The notes: generated by a model from the sequence alone, not told the origin. Positions 24,568 through 36,620 are shown, counted from the stretch's first letter. The stretch: DNA of 64,000 bases from Polytrichum commune (GCA_950295325.1 OX485805.1:1054501-1118500); one strand, 5' to 3'. Made by a program: numbers and translations.

Positions 24568-25917
24568 CCAAGTTGTTGGTGGAGAAAACCCGAAGGTGCT
24601 ACGGAGTGCAAGTCAATGCCGGAAGACGCGAAGTGGAGAATGAGGTGGGCCAAAAGGCGTTGTTGAATGTGAACAACTTCACTTAGCCGGAAGGCCTCAC
24701 TCCAAAGTTTATGTCCAAAATTGGAGCTCCGTTTCCCATTGTGGAACAAGTGGTCAAGGACATATATAAGTTGGAATTACCGCCGGAGATCAAAGTGCAT
24801 CCGACATTTCATGTCTCATTACGAAAGTCATTTTAGGACGACACCTTGTGGCCTGAACACAAGCAAGTGATTAGGCCACCTCCCCACCTTGTGGACGTCA
24901 TTTGGAACATGAGGTAAGAGGGCATCCTCAAGTGTAGGAAGCCCAAGTGAAAATGAAAGAAAAAGTACAAAGGAGTACTTGGTGAAATGGTGAGGATACC
25001 ATGAGAAAGAAACCGCTTGGGTGGCGGCAAGAGACATGGTGAACACCAATGAATTGGTGAAGCACTTTGGAGAAACTAAGGCTAAGGATTCCAATAAAAT
25101 GAAGCGTAGGCATTGATGAGGACATCAATCTCCTTTAGTGGGGGAGAGACGCTAGTAGCACACTTAGCTTCGAGGTTAATTGCTCCACAACATTAACTTG
25201 TTCTTTGGCTTGAGGGAATAAAGTCCAAACTTTAGTGGTGCAAAGAGAAAAGTATGAGATGAGGTCCTAGTCTTGTACTTGTGCTTGGTTAATGGAAGAG
25301 GGGGAATAGACATGCCAAACTAGGTTGGGTAAGCCGAGTAATTGGGGGCCATGGCTTCGAGGGGCCTTGGATAAAACCAAAAAACTTCTTAGTTGTGGGC
25401 TTGTCCGGGCGGGGACAAGGTGATGGCGCGTGCTCATAAAAGTGCTACCCGCGAGCTAACGAAAGTTGGCGCATGGGAGTCATGAACCCATGTCTCGAAA
25501 GAGCAAAGTGGGAACCGAGTCGGGCGGGACTTGGCATCACCCCCGTGCGATCGAGGCGTGGCTTAACAATGGAAAGTCATCTCGGAGTTGCAACCGAGAC
25601 AACTTAGTGGAAGCGTTGAGGTCTCGCCTAGATGTGTCATGTTAGGCTAGAGGAGCCTAACGGGGGAGGCCCCAAAGGAGGGGCAACCCAAGTGAGTCCT
25701 AAAGTAGGTGGGTCTAGTATAGGTTAGGTCCTTGGATGAGAGATCCAAGGTCGCTAACGGACCACCTAGGAACGACACCTTTGGGACTATGCCAAATTTG
25801 AAGATGCATTGTGGGGGTCGCGCCCTAAGGTAAACACAATGCCGCACCATAGAGGATGGCAACTTGAGAATTGGTGTGCCGACTACGAGTATAGTCGATG
25901 AGGGCATCGACTCCGTT

Positions 25918-25930
25918 TGGTGGGGGTGAG
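25918..25930 (+). other. R3 polypurine tract
   Basis: TGGTGGGGGTGAG lies immediately before the 3' LTR, where plus-strand priming would occur. The same tract precedes the other 3' LTRs. Confidence 0.75.
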
Positions 25931-26903
25931 TGTCGCGCACCTCTCCATGAGGAGTGCCCGAAACACCATGGGCACAATGGGGACCCCGGAGTGACACCCG
26001 GGACTTGTGGCGCCGTTGGTGAGAGGGCCCAAGTGATCCTAGTGTGGGTGAGGGCCCCGGGCGTTGGGAACGCCTCCCACCCACGAAGACTGGGAGGCAC
26101 AAGGGTAAGGCCATGAGCTATGCGTAGCTCATGGCGTGGTGATTCTAGAAAGCTCAAGAACACCTCAATCGGAGGTGTGAGCTAGGAGTTATGGCCATTT
26201 GAGTGGGGCGCTGTCCCGGGACAGCGCCCTGGTACAGCAGTGCCTGGGAGTGATTCCCGAGACTGCCAAGGTTCAAACAGGCATAACGTCCTCAATACTT
26301 GTCCGAATGGGGCAAGTGAGGAGTCCATCGGCATCCACGTGAAGCGTAGATGAAGATGGAGTGGTTGGTTGTTATGATCAGACATCATACAAGGAAGTTA
26401 TGATGGTCTGAAGCTGCTAGTGGGTTCTAGGCCCAGCAGCTAAAGGAAAATGTCCACTTGGCCCCAACTCTTGGTAGGGAGACAAGAGGTTGGTTGACGG
26501 TGGGGTAGGGGCCCCGCGTGAAGTCCTAGAGGCTTATATGGGTGAGGTGGTGTGGCCTCACCCACCCGAGGCCGAACGGCAAGGCCTCCATGGGCTTTGG
26601 CCTATTGTGAGGCCATAGTTGCCTAGTATGGTTCGGGTTGTTGTAGTGTTGCTCCGGCAACGCGATGATCAACATAGGATTGGACTTCCATGGATGGAAG
26701 TCCACATTGGGGAAATGGGTTACCGATTAAGGGGTGAGTCCCGAAAGCAAAGTAGGAGGGTTGGTTCCCTCCTATGAACTATTGGTCCGGGGTAAGAGGA
26801 GCTAACCATTAGCATGGCGGAATGCGAAGGGTTAGCGACTCGTAACCTTTGCTAGAATTGAAAATTGGCAAGATTATTAAGGGACCTAGCAAGGGTTGCG
26901 ACA
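25931..26903 (+). repeat. R3 3' LTR
   Basis: The LTR is 973 bp and is followed by the second copy of the duplicated target CGGGG. Confidence 0.93.
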
Positions 26904-27458
26904 CGGGGGGTTCAAAACGCTCTTGGCGGGGCTGTCGTCGACCAGGAGAGTGTTCTCCGGAGTAGGCCATCACCCGTGGGGGGTCCCCTGAAGCCGGGGG
27001 ACGCCGCGCCAAAGTCTGGACCTGAGGACCTTGAGGAACTGTTGTCCTCTGCCTTGGCCGCCGAACTTGGGAACCGGTAGACCCTTTTCGTCGAGTAGTT
27101 TATCACAGTCCTCTTGCCCGAGGACAAGGCAAGGGCTCGGGAGATCACGGAATAGGAAGTCGACGATGGGTTCCGTGTTCTCCATGACCATGGAGCTCCA
27201 CACAATGACGTGGGCGAACTCGACCACCTCGCGAAGGAAGTCGCGCAAGCCGGGACGGGCGCGGACAACCATGCGGTTTATTAGGGTGTCGAGCTCGCCG
27301 TCATAGTCCCTTTCGTCGGGGTGACGGAAGGGACGCGTGGGGACCCTCGGGATGTGTTCGGTGTGACACAACACCCCGTTGAGGTCAAACACGATGAACG
27401 GCTTGTTTCGGGTCTGAGGTCCACTGGTGGAGGGGTTGCGACCTATCTCCGGGGGGTC
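26904..27458 (-). pseudogene. B cargo gene exon 5, proximal piece (FCP1/NIF-like HAD phosphatase)
   Basis: The minus-strand exon starts after a TTAATCACAG acceptor at 27459 in phase 0. It encodes a short Pro/Ser-rich lead and then FIVFDLNGVLCHTEH, the HAD motif I in its plant 'DLNG' form. Next come VIVWSSMVMENTEPIVDF (motif II region) and, after an in-frame stop near 26990, ENTLLVDDSPAKSVLNP (motif III/IV). FCP1/SCP relatives dephosphorylate Ser or Thr on proteins such as the RNA polymerase II tail. Here the second motif I Asp is Asn, so catalysis is doubtful. The upstream exons are at 45973-50348, beyond the inserted element A. The piece ends at the R3 insertion. Confidence 0.82.
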
Positions 27459-27562
27459 CTGTGATTAACAATTCGACTAGTTTAATGCTATGATCCAATA
27501 AAGAATTTAGCAAACATGAAGATGCAGTATGGAAAAAGACGAAGGGCGAGAACAAGGGTACA

Positions 27563-27650
27563 TTTGCGAACGATCGTTCGTGAAAGGCCAGTAGTGACCA
27601 TGCGCACCATTCACGAACGTTCATTTGTGAATGAACCGTATAGTGCATTT
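27563..27650. repeat. B-type palindromes next to element A left end
   Basis: Two degenerate copies of the B palindrome lie here (cores GCGAACG-AT-CGTTCGT near 27566 and CACGAACG-TT-CATTTGT near 27612). They belong to intron 4 of the B cargo gene, which continues at 45570 on the other side of element A. Confidence 0.75.
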
Positions 27651-27678
27651 AACACTATATTCGTTAAATTGAGACTTT
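27651..27678 (+). repeat. Element A left TIR
   Basis: It starts AACACTATATTCGTTAAA and matches the right TIR perfectly over 28 bases. It is preceded by the duplicated target ATTT. Confidence 0.9.
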
Positions 27679-28181
27679 CTCTAGTCTCAAATTAATATAT
27701 GGATCAAACAACATTCCGTGTTCCGAAACTATATTGCGAACAATCTCAAATATATTATATGTTCTAATATCCCAAATCTATTATGTGTGGACATAAGCAC
27801 ATATGGTAGAGCACTCAACACCAACTTCATCAACAAAAACACTTTGGGTAGAGCACTCCAAACTAGTTTCACCCAAAAAACATATAAAATGATTTCTATT
27901 AATAGCATGGTCAATAAAATATAGACATTGCAACATACAAAGTGCATGCAATAAATGCATTTTTCTTCAATGGAAAATTTAGTCCCAAACTTAATAAAAA
28001 AATGAACTTCACAATTGTATTGAAATATAGTAAATGGATATTCATCCAACCCCAAACAATATAGCATTCGCAAGTTCTACCCAAACTTTGCCCCAAGTTT
28101 GAGGAGCACACATATGAGTAATATATATTCGTCGAATCACAGTTTACACTATAATCATGCTAACACAATCCTACCAACTTC

Positions 28182-31100
28182 TCATTCAACGTGGGTTGCT
28201 TCTTCTCCGATCCGAGCAAGGTTGTCTTTTGCAAAAGTTATGTACTTTTGAGGGATGGACACTGATCCACTATGATTTTTCCGTGGTTTCCATGCTATGA
28301 ATATGGAATCTGTATCTACCCAAGATGGACCGTGCTCAGAATCCACCTTCCACCGAAAGTGTTGGTTTGTATCCCAGCCTGTATAATGCCGAACAACATC
28401 TTCATTCCGTGCTGTCGGTCGGTAGTACTCTACTTGTATTTGTCGAAAATGAGGGCTGGAAGATACAAAATTTGGATTGGACAAAGCTCTTGCCACCCAC
28501 ACTGGCTTTGCATATGTCTCATCTCCAGGACGCAAAATGAGCATATAACCTTCATGACAATCCACTGCAATGCGGAAAGATGGTGGCGGACGACTACTAG
28601 CAGGCCCAACGTAATGGTCGTCCATATCAAACTCCTCGCGAACCTCTCCATTACTCAAAAGACTAGCCTCCGAAGCTTGTACATCGATACGAGTTTGTGG
28701 CCAAAATCCGTGCCTCAAAGTATGAGGGCTATCTTGGTGGAGATCTGCCAAGGCCGCACGAACACGTGTCCAATAATGTATCCAACTCCCATAACGATGC
28801 CAACATGATCCGCCAACATCCGCTATCTTCAAACTCTCCCAATATTGAATGAAGCCTGATATACCTTTCAAAATATCCTCCAAATTCTTCATGGTTATTG
28901 GCTTGCAAGGCCTAGGCTCTCCATCCGGTAACATGGTCTTCCCATCCGCATCCACGCACCACACAAGGAGACCCTCTGGCGGGCTCCAGTCTTGTGTCGT
29001 GCACAACAACTTGTATTGCATGGCCGGGACACCATCGTCACGCATGTAGAACCGGAATTGTTGTGCCTTCGTATGGCCAATCAATCGATGAGCTCCACTT
29101 CGAATATAAGGTTCTATAAATGCCTTGAAGTCTGGCACCTCCTCAATCATATGGGGGATGACGGGAACGTTCTCCAAATCCATGTACGACTTCATCAATA
29201 ACGGGATTGTAGGAAAATCCTCCTCCCGCAACTTCATGCTCCACCGTCCAAATGATGCATCAATATCGTCGTGCGTGTGGCCTACCAATAGGAAGGACAC
29301 AAAAACCTCCTTGAAAATGCCTTTCGCAACCAACAACGACCAATATGCAAATACATATCTACTTTTATTGTCCTTGGCACAATTGTCCAATTGGACACGC
29401 AAAGTGGGGGGCAACTTCTTGGCTATCACCGGTTCACTGGGTGGTTCGGGCAACGAATGCAAGCATACATCTTTTCCATCCATCACTGCTTCATATAAAG
29501 GTGTTGAACCCGTGTTTTCAAATAACAATCCTGAAGAATAGGCTGGCGGTTTCTCTAAATCACGCAAAAGCCTTGCAAATGACCCTATCGTGTGGTTTGA
29601 ATCTGCTGGATACAAATCAAGAGCATAATGGGCAAACTTGACATCACCGTGTCCATGTGCAATCATTCCTACAATGCCAACCCAAAGTGATTAGTACCTA
29701 TGTATGTCTAAATCGTTTTGAATGAATCAATGTTCTCAAGTACATCACAGAATAAAATACAACAATATTTAGGGTATGTCATAACATTGTTTCGAAGATC
29801 ACCTGTAACCGATACATGCAACTTAAAAAATCCATCCGTGGCCTTGATTCGTTTTGCAAAACATGGGGAGGCTGTCTTGGCATGGTCCATTTAGTCATGG
29901 ATGACCGTAAGAACTTCCAAGGGCCTGGAGATGGACAACGCTCTATTTGTGTAGTAATCATTACGGTGTGCCTCTTGCATGTTTACGTGCTTGAAATAGT
30001 TCAATTGATGCACCGCAAACGACTCGGTACCCATCGTGTGTGCATCCCGAAGGCGCTTCAACTTCTCGCAATTGGAGCACCTTGCAAATTTGTCCCCTCG
30101 TCTTTTTGTAATGTATTCGCTGAAGTTTGTTTTCTTGATTGCACTCAATTTTGACGATGAAATTGGCTCCAACCCAATCTTCTCCCCAACTGCATTTACA
30201 TCCAACAATATGTCTTTTCATTTTGTGCCTGTGGGAAGAACTTTCTCCACAACCTTTTCACCAGTTGTGAGTGTGCGTATTTTGTGCGGCATTGCATCGG
30301 CAAGTGGGACAATTATGGTTGCTAGAGTGGCCGTTGCTTGCCTTGTTGCTTCCCTAGGTTTCTTTAAACCCACGTTCCCATGGTGACGGGACCGGCGGCC
30401 TTCCTTGGCATAAGCAGCTTGTCTATAAAAGTCCGCTTTCGACACACCATGAATGGTGTACCATGCCTTGCAACACACGTCTATGCTCTCAATGGTGATG
30501 ACCTTGCGACCCGCCCCATTCACATGTATCGCCCTATGCACATCAAGTTTTTTGGTGGATCTTAGACGGAAATCACCAAGCCACATTTCTTCGCGGGTGG
30601 CCAACAATTTATCCCGGGGAAACAATTGGCAACAACGATGCACACAACAATCCTTTGTGGCAACTTCTCTAATGGACTCCTCCCCGAGCAACCTTTGACG
30701 TTTACAATCAGTTGCAGACGGAGCAGGACGTGCCAATGTATCGTACTTTCTTTGACCCTTGCGTGGCCGCATGTTTGATTGCTGCTCTTTTTCGATTTGC
30801 AAGTGTCGTTGCTCATGTTCATACAAACTAACTCCATCAATCGTGACATTCCTCAATGGCCACCTCCGGAGGGAGAACCTATGAGTGGGATCCACCTCGG
30901 AATGAACGAACGACTCCAATATGACAACCCCAACGTCCTCGGTGCCAAGCGGGTTTTCATCAATGCAATCTTGTGGATGGGTGTTGCGACAAATCCCCTC
31001 TGCCACAGCAACTCCACTGTCATTAAGAAGTACCACCTCCAAATTCACCCATGAAGCCCTTGAGAGTCCCGTACATTCAGCAATGGGACATTGCGGTACG

Positions 31101-31246
31101 GAAGGCGAAGGTATATCCAAATGATCTTCATCTGCACTGTCAGCCAAAGTATCCTCCCCGACAATGTCTATCTCATCCTCAGATGCAGATGGCGAAGTGG
31201 CCATATCTTCAGATGACCAATCCCCTCTTTCACTAAACCCATTCAT
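28182..31246 (-). pseudogene. Element A transposase (DUF7869 family), three exons, one nonsense change
   Basis: Exons are 31246-30262, 30189-29803 and 29668-28182, with lengths that keep frame through a 72-bp and a 134-bp GT-AG intron. The N-terminal part holds acidic stretches and then a Cys/His cluster (CCVHRCC, DVCCKAW). Exon b has CSNC. An RNase H-fold catalytic set typical of DUF7869 proteins follows: MDHAK, LDNCAKDNK and HTHDDID. The C-terminal ~150 residues look BAH- or Tudor-like (GYMLILRPGDET...VEYYRPTA). An in-frame TAA near 29891 lies just before the MDHAK motif, where element D has a Lys codon, so this copy is probably dead. A TGA near 30220 lies inside the proposed 72-bp intron. 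The gene reads away from the palindrome array and ends about 530 bp from the left TIR. Confidence 0.78.
30190..30261 (-). other. Proposed 72-bp intron of transposase A
   Basis: Minus-strand donor CTG/GTGAAA and acceptor AAATGCAG are both kept in element D (56854-56925). The segment contains the same TGA in both copies. Splicing in phase 1 restores one frame (...LTTV-GEKIG...). Confidence 0.55.
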
Positions 31247-31455
31247 TCTGCCTACACACATGAACATTGAACCTTATCAAGAAACCACAAAAATTGTAGG
31301 TTCCAATCGAATAATACAAAAACCATCTTATATAAAAAATATTGCAAATACTCAGTGTTCATACATGTTCGTATGACTGCTATGCCATTGGCTCTGTAAA
31401 GGTTTGGGTTGGCCAGTGGACACACTATCATTTAGAGCCCATCCACACGGTGGGT

Positions 31456-32840
31456 CTGGGTTTCGGTCGACCTACCCAAACCTTGTGGCACGATGGGATC
31501 ATGGTCATCCAGATTCCATCCAAACAGTGGGGATAAATTGGGTCGAGCGACCCAAACGTTTTCGCAAGATGGGTTCAGGCTCATCACAGAGAGCACCCAC
31601 ACAGCGGGGATGGATTGGGTAGACCGTCCCAAATTATGTAAGGGCACTGGGATGGGTCAAACCTAGTACATGCCCACTGTGGGATAAGGTTTGGGTCGAC
31701 CGACCCAAACCTTATAGGGCAGGAAGGGCTCAAAGTCCACCCTAGTACCTGCCTCACGTGGGGGTGGGTTTGGGTCGACCGACCCAAACCTTCAGGGGCA
31801 GGATGGGCTCCGTGTGCACCCTAGTACCTGCCTCATGTGAAGGTGGGTTTGGGTCGACCGACCCAAACCTTCAGGGGCAGGATGGGCTCCGTGTGCACCC
31901 TAGTACCTGCCTCATGCGAAGGTGGGTTTGGGTCGACCGACCCAAACCTTCAGAGGCAGGATGGGCTCCGTGTGCACCCTAGTACCTGCCTCATGTGAAG
32001 GTGGGTTTGGGTCGACCGACCCAAACCTTCAGGGACAGGATGGGCTCCGTGTGCACCCTAGTACCTGCCTCATGTGAAGGTGGGTTTGGGTCGACCGACC
32101 CAAACCTTCAGGGGTAGGATGGACTCCGTGTCCACCCTAGTACCTGCCTCATGAGGGTATAGGTTTGGGGCGACCGACCCAAACCTTGAGGGGCAGGATG
32201 GACTCCGTGTCCATCCTAGTACCTGCCTCATGAGAGTATAGGTTTGGGTCGACCGACCCAAACATTGAGGGGCAGGATGGGCTCAGTGTGCACCCTAGTA
32301 CCTGCCCCATGTGAGGGTGGGTTTGGGTCGACCGACCCAAACCTTGAGGGGCAAGATGGACTCCGTGTCCACCCTAGTACCTGCCTCATGAGGGTATAGG
32401 TTTGGGTCGACCGACCCAAACCTTGAGGGCCAGGATGGGCTCTTTGTCCACTCTAGACCCTGCCTCACGAGGGGATAGGTTTGGGTCGACCGACCCAAAC
32501 CTTGAGGGCCAGGATGGGCTCCTTGTCCACTCTAGATCCTGCCTCACGAGGGGATAGGTTTGAGTCGACCGACCCAAACATTGAGGGGCAGCATGGGCTC
32601 CATGCGCACCCTAGTACTTGCCCCATGTGAGGGTGGGTTTGGGTCGACCGACCCAAACATTGAGGGGCAGGATGGACTCCGTGTCCACCCTAGTAACTGC
32701 CTCATGAGAGTAAAGGTTTGGGTCGACCGACCCAAACCTTGAGGGGCAAGATGGACTCCTCAGATGATCAGGGTCAGGCTGAAACCCGCCCACACTAGCG
32801 GAGGGGTTTGGGTCGACCGACCCAAACCTGATAAGAGTCA
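31456..32840. repeat. Element A intergenic palindrome satellite (79-bp period)
   Basis: From 31689 to about 32740 the 79-bp unit repeats 14 times, and each unit carries the palindrome GTTTGGGTCG-AC-CGACCCAAAC. Looser copies lie at about 31460, 31540 and 32800. The free centre is AC in almost every unit. Spacers share AGGATGG.CTC and CTAGTACCTGCC. The array lies between the divergent transposase and cargo genes, where a shared control region or protein-loading site would be expected. Confidence 0.92.
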
Positions 32841-35740
32841 CCCTAAAACCCTCAAAATCCGGCGGATAATGCGGCGGATAATCCGAAATGTGTTGATTTT
32901 GAGCTCATTGCAAAGTTCACGGTGGGCTTCCATGCTGTGGATAGGTGCTCATGAACTTGCATGCTGTGGATAAGTGCTAATGAACGGAAGCATGCACGAA
33001 CCTTGAAGTATAGCTCCGACTAAGAGTTCTTTCCACGAATTCAAGAGTGGGAGAAGAGCAAAAAAGGACTGAATTTTGGGGGGTGCGTCCCTTTATACTA
33101 TCCACCTCCGTTTCTCGGACTTCCTCATTGGATGCCTTTCCCGCCTTGTTCTCATATTTTGATTATTTCAAAACCTCCTAACATAATTCCCCGTTTTTTG
33201 TTTATAGTGGAAAATGCGCATCTATCAATGCCCCTCTGATACCCCAGCCGTCATATGACTTAGTCTATGATATTTAATCTTCTTTTTTTTGTCTTTTGTG
33301 GATATGACATACGCCGTTGGGAGGAAGGGTGGCGGCCACATTAATTTTTTCAAGTGTCATGACGGTATATTTTAACCAATATTTTAACTCCATTCAATGC
33401 TTTCAAGTGTAAACCTATTTAGGTGGGGTTTGGGCCATTTGGAGGCTGCAATTATGAAAGGGTTTCCAAGGCTTGAGGCCATTGTCGTGATGAATAAAAT
33501 TATTTATTTGTCTCCCATAAACCCTAAACCCTAGAACATTGCTCTATTATCTCGCATGCAAGTGTGGCAATGAGGAACGTATGTGGACGTTGTTAAAGGG
33601 ATACTAACTACCAATGTGGCGTTTTAGTTCAATCTATTAATGATATTTGAATCCATCTTGAAGTTCACTTCAAGTTTACTAATGTGTGGCCTTCGTGGCT
33701 CTTCGTGGCGCCAACCATCAAATGACATTGCTAATTCCGTGATGAAATAACTACACAAAATATGGGGTGTGTGTTTCATTATATTTAGTGTTGTTACCAC
33801 TCTACTATGCTCAACATTAATTTTTAAATCTTTGACAATTATTGTTACACATAAATGTGTCGCTTACCTTCTACTTTCACGTAAATTTTTTCTTTTCACA
33901 TCCTTCCTAACACTAATTGCAAACATGTAAATTCTACATATTACCATAGATGATACTTATTGTGAGAGTTTACATTTTATGTCACTGACTTTCATATGGT
34001 TATTGATATTTAGTGCATGCGCTTGTATATAGGGTATCAAACACTAGATATCATATTTTGTGTAGTTGGATTTTGTAACTTAAGTTATTTGTGATTTGAC
34101 CTGTCAAAAAAATGTAGTTAACTTTATTTGTTTAAAAAAATGTTTGACAAAAAATGTAGTGTTGTAGTGTCCCTACAATAAATAACATATTTAGAGTTTG
34201 ATACAATAAATACGAACGCATCTACTCAATACTAATACCACTATGAAAGTAAGTAACATCAAATGTAAACTCAAACACTCAATATTATCTATGGTAATAT
34301 GTTGAAGTTACATGTTTGAATATAGTGTTAGTAAGGATATGAAAAAAAAATGATAAAGAAAGATCTCCAATATATCTTCCAATATCCTATAACAATATTT
34401 GTCAAAAAAATTAAAATTATTGTTGATGGGGGTAGACTGTCTCATTTTATGTGCCTATGACATGCACCATTGGGAAGAAAATGATATTTGATAAGTGATT
34501 TTGAGAACCCATCCTCCACAACTTCACATTGATGCATTGCATACAAATTAAATTATGTACTTCCAGGATATTACTCTACTTGGACTCAAATATTATGGTT
34601 TATTTCAAATAATATCTTGACAATATATGTGGGAACATTATGAAACTTCATATAGCCAAAGCCACCAAATACAATAATTACAGTTTATGTCATTATGAAG
34701 ACTTTCACATGAGGACTTATACATTGAAAACAAGGAATTGATCTCATGAAAAATTTGAATAAATTGGCCAACTTTCAATTTGCAACAATAAAATGAGAAA
34801 AGCTTTAAAAGAACATGTGACGTTTGTAATGTGTGCACACAACGTTGATCCATTGTCCAACATACAAGTGTGGCAATGGATAACCTATGTGAAAGGCATT
34901 AATGGGAATTCCATCACGAATAGGACTTTTTAGTTCACTCTTTCAAGGATGTTTGAAACTATCATGAAGTCCATTTGAAATCTAGTATGAAGATCATATA
35001 TACTATAATCAAGTTATTATACTCTTTTTTTTAGACAGACATTGTTATAACTTAATATTGGTTGACATGATCGTGAGCACATATGATTAGGATGTTGTCA
35101 AGACAATATACATTTGTATTGGAAACTACAAGCACTAAGGCCCTGTCATTTAACCTTATGTGCCATTCATTTAAGGCTTGCGGTGTGTAGGGTTTAGGGT
35201 TTAGGGTTTAGGGTTTAGGGTTTAGGTTGGAGGGATCATCGAACATCAAGCTTAATGCTTAAATGGCTTCATATGATGTTGAACTCCATGGGGTTGCAGT
35301 AGATAAATTTGTAATCTTTGTGTATCTCCCATGTACTTCAAATGTCAACTTCTATGTACTGATATAAATGTTGAATTTAATGCTACTTGGGTGGGTAATA
35401 TCCATTGTATGCTAGAGCCTTATCTTCTACGAACTTGGGTTATAGAAATTACAATAGAGAGCACTAAACCCTTGACCATGTAAATTGTCACCATATTTTA
35501 ATTGTTGCACCGTGCAATTGCATTGAGAATTGCAATATACTTATGAAATACTCCTCTTAGACTTTGTATCGCTCTCATCTTACTCCATATGACTACATTA
35601 TTCAAATACTAAAACAAATAATGGATTCATTCTATGATGTAAGCAATTCCAACGCGGGACCATTGAATTGAACACCATTAAAATCAGAGTTGGTGATGGT
35701 GTTAATTTTGTGCAATACCTTAGGCTATGTTGCTTTTCGA
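32841..35740. other. AT-rich spacer of element A without genes
   Basis: No convincing gene is seen in this 2.9-kb stretch. Its order matches element D (about 61930-63700), with shared phrases such as TCTTCGTGGCGCCAACCATC (33698 and 62132) and TAACTACACAAAATATG. This shows it is a true part of the element family. Near 33793-33800 (GTTACCAC) lies the empty site of the hAT-like insertion found in D. Confidence 0.7.
35187..35226 (+). repeat. Interstitial telomere-like repeat (TTTAGGG)n
   Basis: About five perfect TTTAGGG units lie inside element A. Shorter runs occur at 52834-52857 and 63656-63690. TTTAGGG is the plant-type telomere unit. Confidence 0.9.
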
Positions 35741-35748
35741 TTTTTGGG

Positions 35749-35774
35749 CTAAGCCGCTATAGATAGCGGCTTAG
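35749..35774. repeat. 26-bp palindrome with 12-base arms and 2-base centre
   Basis: CTAAGCCGCTAT, then AG, then ATAGCGGCTTAG: perfect arms around two free bases. It lies about 200 bp upstream of the likely cargo promoter. The architecture matches the 22-bp palindromes but the sequence is unrelated. Confidence 0.9.
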
Positions 35775-35978
35775 AAGGCCGGGGCCGGGCTTTGGCGGGC
35801 AGGAGGCCGGGTGGCCGCTAGGCGCCAAGTGTGCACCCCAGAAGCCTCGGGTAGCCACCATCACCAATAAGGTGTTGACACATGGCAGGGTGGCTGCCCG
35901 CGAGGCTTGTGAGCCGTAGATGGGCTCGGGGCGCTCCCATGGCCCAGATTGGGTCCCATGGCGACCCTTCGCTTTGTC

Positions 35979-35985
35979 TATTTAA
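35979..35985 (+). promoter_or_regulatory. Possible TATA box of the element A cargo gene
   Basis: TATTTAA sits in a short GC-rich block (35790-36070), followed by pyrimidine-rich leader sequence (CTCTCATTCTCTC) typical of plant 5' leaders. The first coding exon starts 1.6 kb downstream after a long leader intron. Confidence 0.4.
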
Positions 35986-36139
35986 CTCCCTCCGCGCCAA
36001 GCTCCCTCCTTTCTCTCCCTCATTTCTCACCTTGTCGTGAAGCGGCGCCTCCGCCTAACGCCGCTTCCCACATTCTCTCTCTCATTCCTTTCCACCTCTC
36101 TGATTCTTGTAACCCTCTTCTCTCATTCTCTCTTTTTCT

Positions 36140-36620
36140 TGTAAGGGTTTAGGAGTGATTGTAGAGTGTGTTTAGGGGTTGGGGAAGTGTTTTTGTGTAG
36201 AAATATGCGCATTGAGTGATTTCAGGGTGTGTATGTTGATTAGGAGTGTTGTTTTGTTTAAAAATACAAGCATTGAGTGATTTCAGAGTGTGTTTGTTGG
36301 TTAGGACTGCAAGCGGCGCCTTTCGACTTACACTCATTCTCTCATTCTCTCATTCTCTCATACTCTCCTTCTCTCTTCTCTCATTCTTCTCGCCGTCTCT
36401 CATTCTCTCTTCTTCTTGTAAGGGTTTAGGAGTGATTGTAGTAGGGTAGTGTTTTTGTGTAAAAGTATCCGCATTGAGTGATTTCATAGTGTGTTTGTTG
36501 TTTAGGAGTGTTGTTTTGTTTAAAAATACGAGCATTGAGTGATTTCAGAGTGTGTTTGTTGGTTAGGAGTGTGTTTTTGTTTTAAAGTGCGCCGTTGTAG
36601 TGATTTCAGAGTGCTTTTGT
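36140..36620 (+). repeat. Degenerate direct repeats in cargo leader
   Basis: The phrase GCATTGAGTGATTTCAG recurs near 36209, 36271, 36471 and 36531. GTAAGGGTTTAGGAGTGATTG recurs at 36140 and 36417. Nothing coding is seen, and the stretch probably belongs to the untranslated leader. Confidence 0.65.

Larger units (their letters stand above)
19622..26903 (+). mobile_element. R3: young full-length LTR retrotransposon
   Basis: The element is 7,282 bp with two 973-bp LTRs that look identical. It has a Met-tRNA primer-binding site, a polypurine tract, and a perfect five-base duplication CGGGG (19617-19621 and 26904-26908). It sits inside exon 5 of the B cargo gene. Internal parts are a 57-60-bp repeat array (21265-21580), a protease-like stretch (about 21570-21720), RNase H-entry tandem units (22420-23320), integrase (24160-24567) and a chromodomain-like region (about 24830-25110). 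The polyprotein is broken many times, mostly as in R1, so the subfamily appears to spread in trans. Identical LTRs suggest a very recent insertion. Confidence 0.94.

Noticed and set aside
31689-32740. Regular repeats with unique-looking spacers, superficially CRISPR-like
   Set aside because: The spacers repeat as well, the context is a eukaryotic transposon, and no cas genes are present.
31404-32841. Many 60-75-codon frames reading GRSTQT, VWVGRPKP or FGSVDPN
   Set aside because: They are translations of the palindrome satellite. The same palindrome gives open frames on both strands, which is a repeat effect.
35187-35226. Telomere repeats as a sign of a chromosome end
   Set aside because: The runs are short, lie inside elements on both sides of coding DNA, and occur at three separate places.
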